Shown in pieces: positions 63,066 through 64,000 of a stretch of DNA of 64,000 nt (position 1 is the first letter of the stretch; the number at the start of each line of letters is the position of its first letter). A program made the translations under genes and the position numbers. The stretch is from Microbacterium sp. Leaf320 (GTDB taxonomy: Bacteria > Actinomycetota > Actinomycetes > Actinomycetales > Microbacteriaceae). The notes under the pieces were generated by a model that was not told where the DNA came from, searched no databases, and worked only from the letters and a program-made list of their open reading frames with translations. The stretch lies in contig NZ_LMOD01000002.1 of assembly GCF_001423485.1 (NCBI RefSeq), positions 150,539 through 214,538 on the forward strand, in the 5' to 3' direction.

Positions 63066-64000
63066 TCAACGTACCACGGCAGGCTGACCGCTGGCTCCGA
63101 ACTCCGACTTCTGCTGCAGGACGGCCGCTTCTGTGCGCGTGCTGACACCGAGCTTTCGCAGTACGGCCGATACGTGGACGCTCACCGTCTTCGCGCTGAT
63201 GAAGAGCCGCTCACCGATCTGTCGGTTGCTGAGACCCTCGACGATCAGTTCGAGAACCTGCCTCTCCCGCGCGGTAAGCGGATCGGATTCCGCGACGGCA
63301 CGGGATGAATCGGATGCTGCAGCGAGGCCAGACGCGGAGGCGAACGCCCCGACGGCCTGTGTGAGCGGAACATGCCCGAGCCGTTCGGCCTCACCGAGCG
63401 CGTGGGCGAGCACGGCGGCGGCCTCGGCTCGCTCGCCCGCGTCGACGAGCAGGCGAGCGAGCTCGAGCCGTGTCGTCACCCGGAACGTCACGGGCACGTC
63501 GTCGTCGTCCGCGAGGTCGACAGCAGCGCGCATCGCAGGGATCGACGGCGAGAGCAGCGCTTCGAGGATCATCCCCCACCGGTCGCCCTGCAGCGGGGCG
63601 GGCTGCGCGTGCCACGCTTCCCGCACATCGCCGATGGCCTCTGCGACGTCGACGCCCGATGCCCGGAGCTCGGCGATCATGCGTCCGGCCTCGAGCAGAA
63701 GACGGCGCTGGTGGAGGAACACGGGGCCGGCGTCCGCCAGCATCGCTCTCACTTCGGCGAGCGCTCGCGCGTGATCGCCCCGCCCTTCGGCGACGGCGAC
63801 GCGCATCATGACCTCGTCGTACCAGATCTGTCGTTCGACGCGTCCGGTCTCTTCGAACGACGGATGCCATTCGCGCAGTATCTCGGCCGCCTGCTCGTGC
63901 CGACCTCGCCACGACAGCACGCGCACGCGCGTCATCGTGGAGTACATGTGCGAGATGCGCAGCGTCCGCTGCGAGAGCTCGCGCGCCAGCATCCCCTCGA
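63066..64000 (-). CDS. LuxR family regulator (5' part outside window)
   Basis: The last 310 or so residues of a larger regulator; the frame stays open to the window edge. The visible part is a TPR/helical sensor region followed by a C-terminal LuxR helix-turn-helix ([55 protein letters not shown]). The size suggests the large ATP-binding LAL class, but no Walker motif is in view. It ends 77 bp upstream of cspA on the same strand. Confidence 0.88.
   Translation of the reverse strand, partial: EGMLARELSQRTLRISHMYSTMTRVRVLSWRGRHEQAAEILREWHPSFEETGRVERQIWYDEVMMRVAVAEGRGDHARALAEVRAMLADAGPVFLHQRRLLLEAGRMIAELRASGVDVAEAIGDVREAWHAQPAPLQGDRWGMILEALLSPSIPAMRAAVDLADDDDVPVTFRVTTRLELARLLVDAGERAEAAAVLAHALGEAERLGHVPLTQAVGAFASASGLAAASDSSRAVAESDPLTARERQVLELIVEGLSNRQIGERLFISAKTVSVHVSAVLRKLGVSTRTEAAVLQQKSEFGASGQPAVVR

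Overview
The window is high-GC chromosomal DNA from an actinobacterium. Dense genes with 4-bp ATGA/GTGA overlaps, GTG starts, LacI-controlled glycoside hydrolase genes, IdeR-type iron boxes and a KimA/KdpFABC potassium set fit the Microbacteriaceae, most likely Microbacterium; the genus is an inference, because no rRNA or marker gene is present. No rRNA, tRNA, CRISPR array, prophage or transposase gene was recognised. Annotation comes from reading the sequence only, and every family name is a recognition of motifs, not a database hit.

Layout. 1-5228: peptide ABC transporter (two ATPases, one binding protein) divergent from a TetR regulator and an M20 amidohydrolase. 5239-18073: molybdenum region, with moaA, a two-gene unit of unknown function including a 36-codon peptide, a modE-like/modABC operon, moeB-moeA-moaC-moaD, convergent moaE and mog, a membrane-anchored sulfite-oxidase-type molybdoenzyme, a Cys-rich protein and a small alarmone synthetase. 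18181-28263: NTF2-like protein, a KimA-type potassium importer, MocR/EamA/PaiB cluster, GNAT, an AbrB-RelE toxin-antitoxin pair, an ArsB/SLC13 permease, and an ECF42 sigma factor with its DGPF (YCII) partner. 28412-36327: the complete kdp operon with a second KdpF-like micro-ORF, and kdpDE. 36353-39568: 85-bp repeats around an unknown gene, a TspO-like protein, and a TetR/hydrolase pair with clear operators. 39781-49788: galactan utilisation locus (GH53, two permeases, binding protein, GH42, LacI) with three identical operators. 49789-54096: repeats, a GntR regulator, a leucine-rich-repeat surface protein, a lipoprotein and a PadR/HAAS pair. 54113-59148: siderophore uptake operon with IdeR-like boxes. 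59236-62541: an orphan WXG100/ESX-like module with two tandem paralogous membrane proteins. 62733-64000: cold shock protein and the 3' part of a LuxR regulator.

How the parts work together. A 19-20-bp element built of CGTRAGGA half-sites spaced 11 bp apart precedes both the kdp operon and the kimA-like gene 10 kb away, which suggests that KdpE controls both potassium uptake systems. Molybdate uptake, cofactor synthesis and a client enzyme are clustered, so this strain appears to make and use molybdopterin cofactor. Galactan is expected to be cut outside the cell by the GH53 enzyme, imported by the permease trio (whose ATPase must come from elsewhere) and hydrolysed by the GH42 enzyme.

Three families of small palindromic repeats are scattered through the window. 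One forms hairpins right after two ABC binding-protein genes and also contributes codons to kdpB. Several regulators and transporters have a -10-like hexamer 5-8 nt before the start codon, which suggests leaderless mRNAs. The best candidates for something undescribed are the KdpE-kimA link, the orphan WXG module with duplicated membrane partners, and the 36-codon peptide translationally coupled to an unknown protein.
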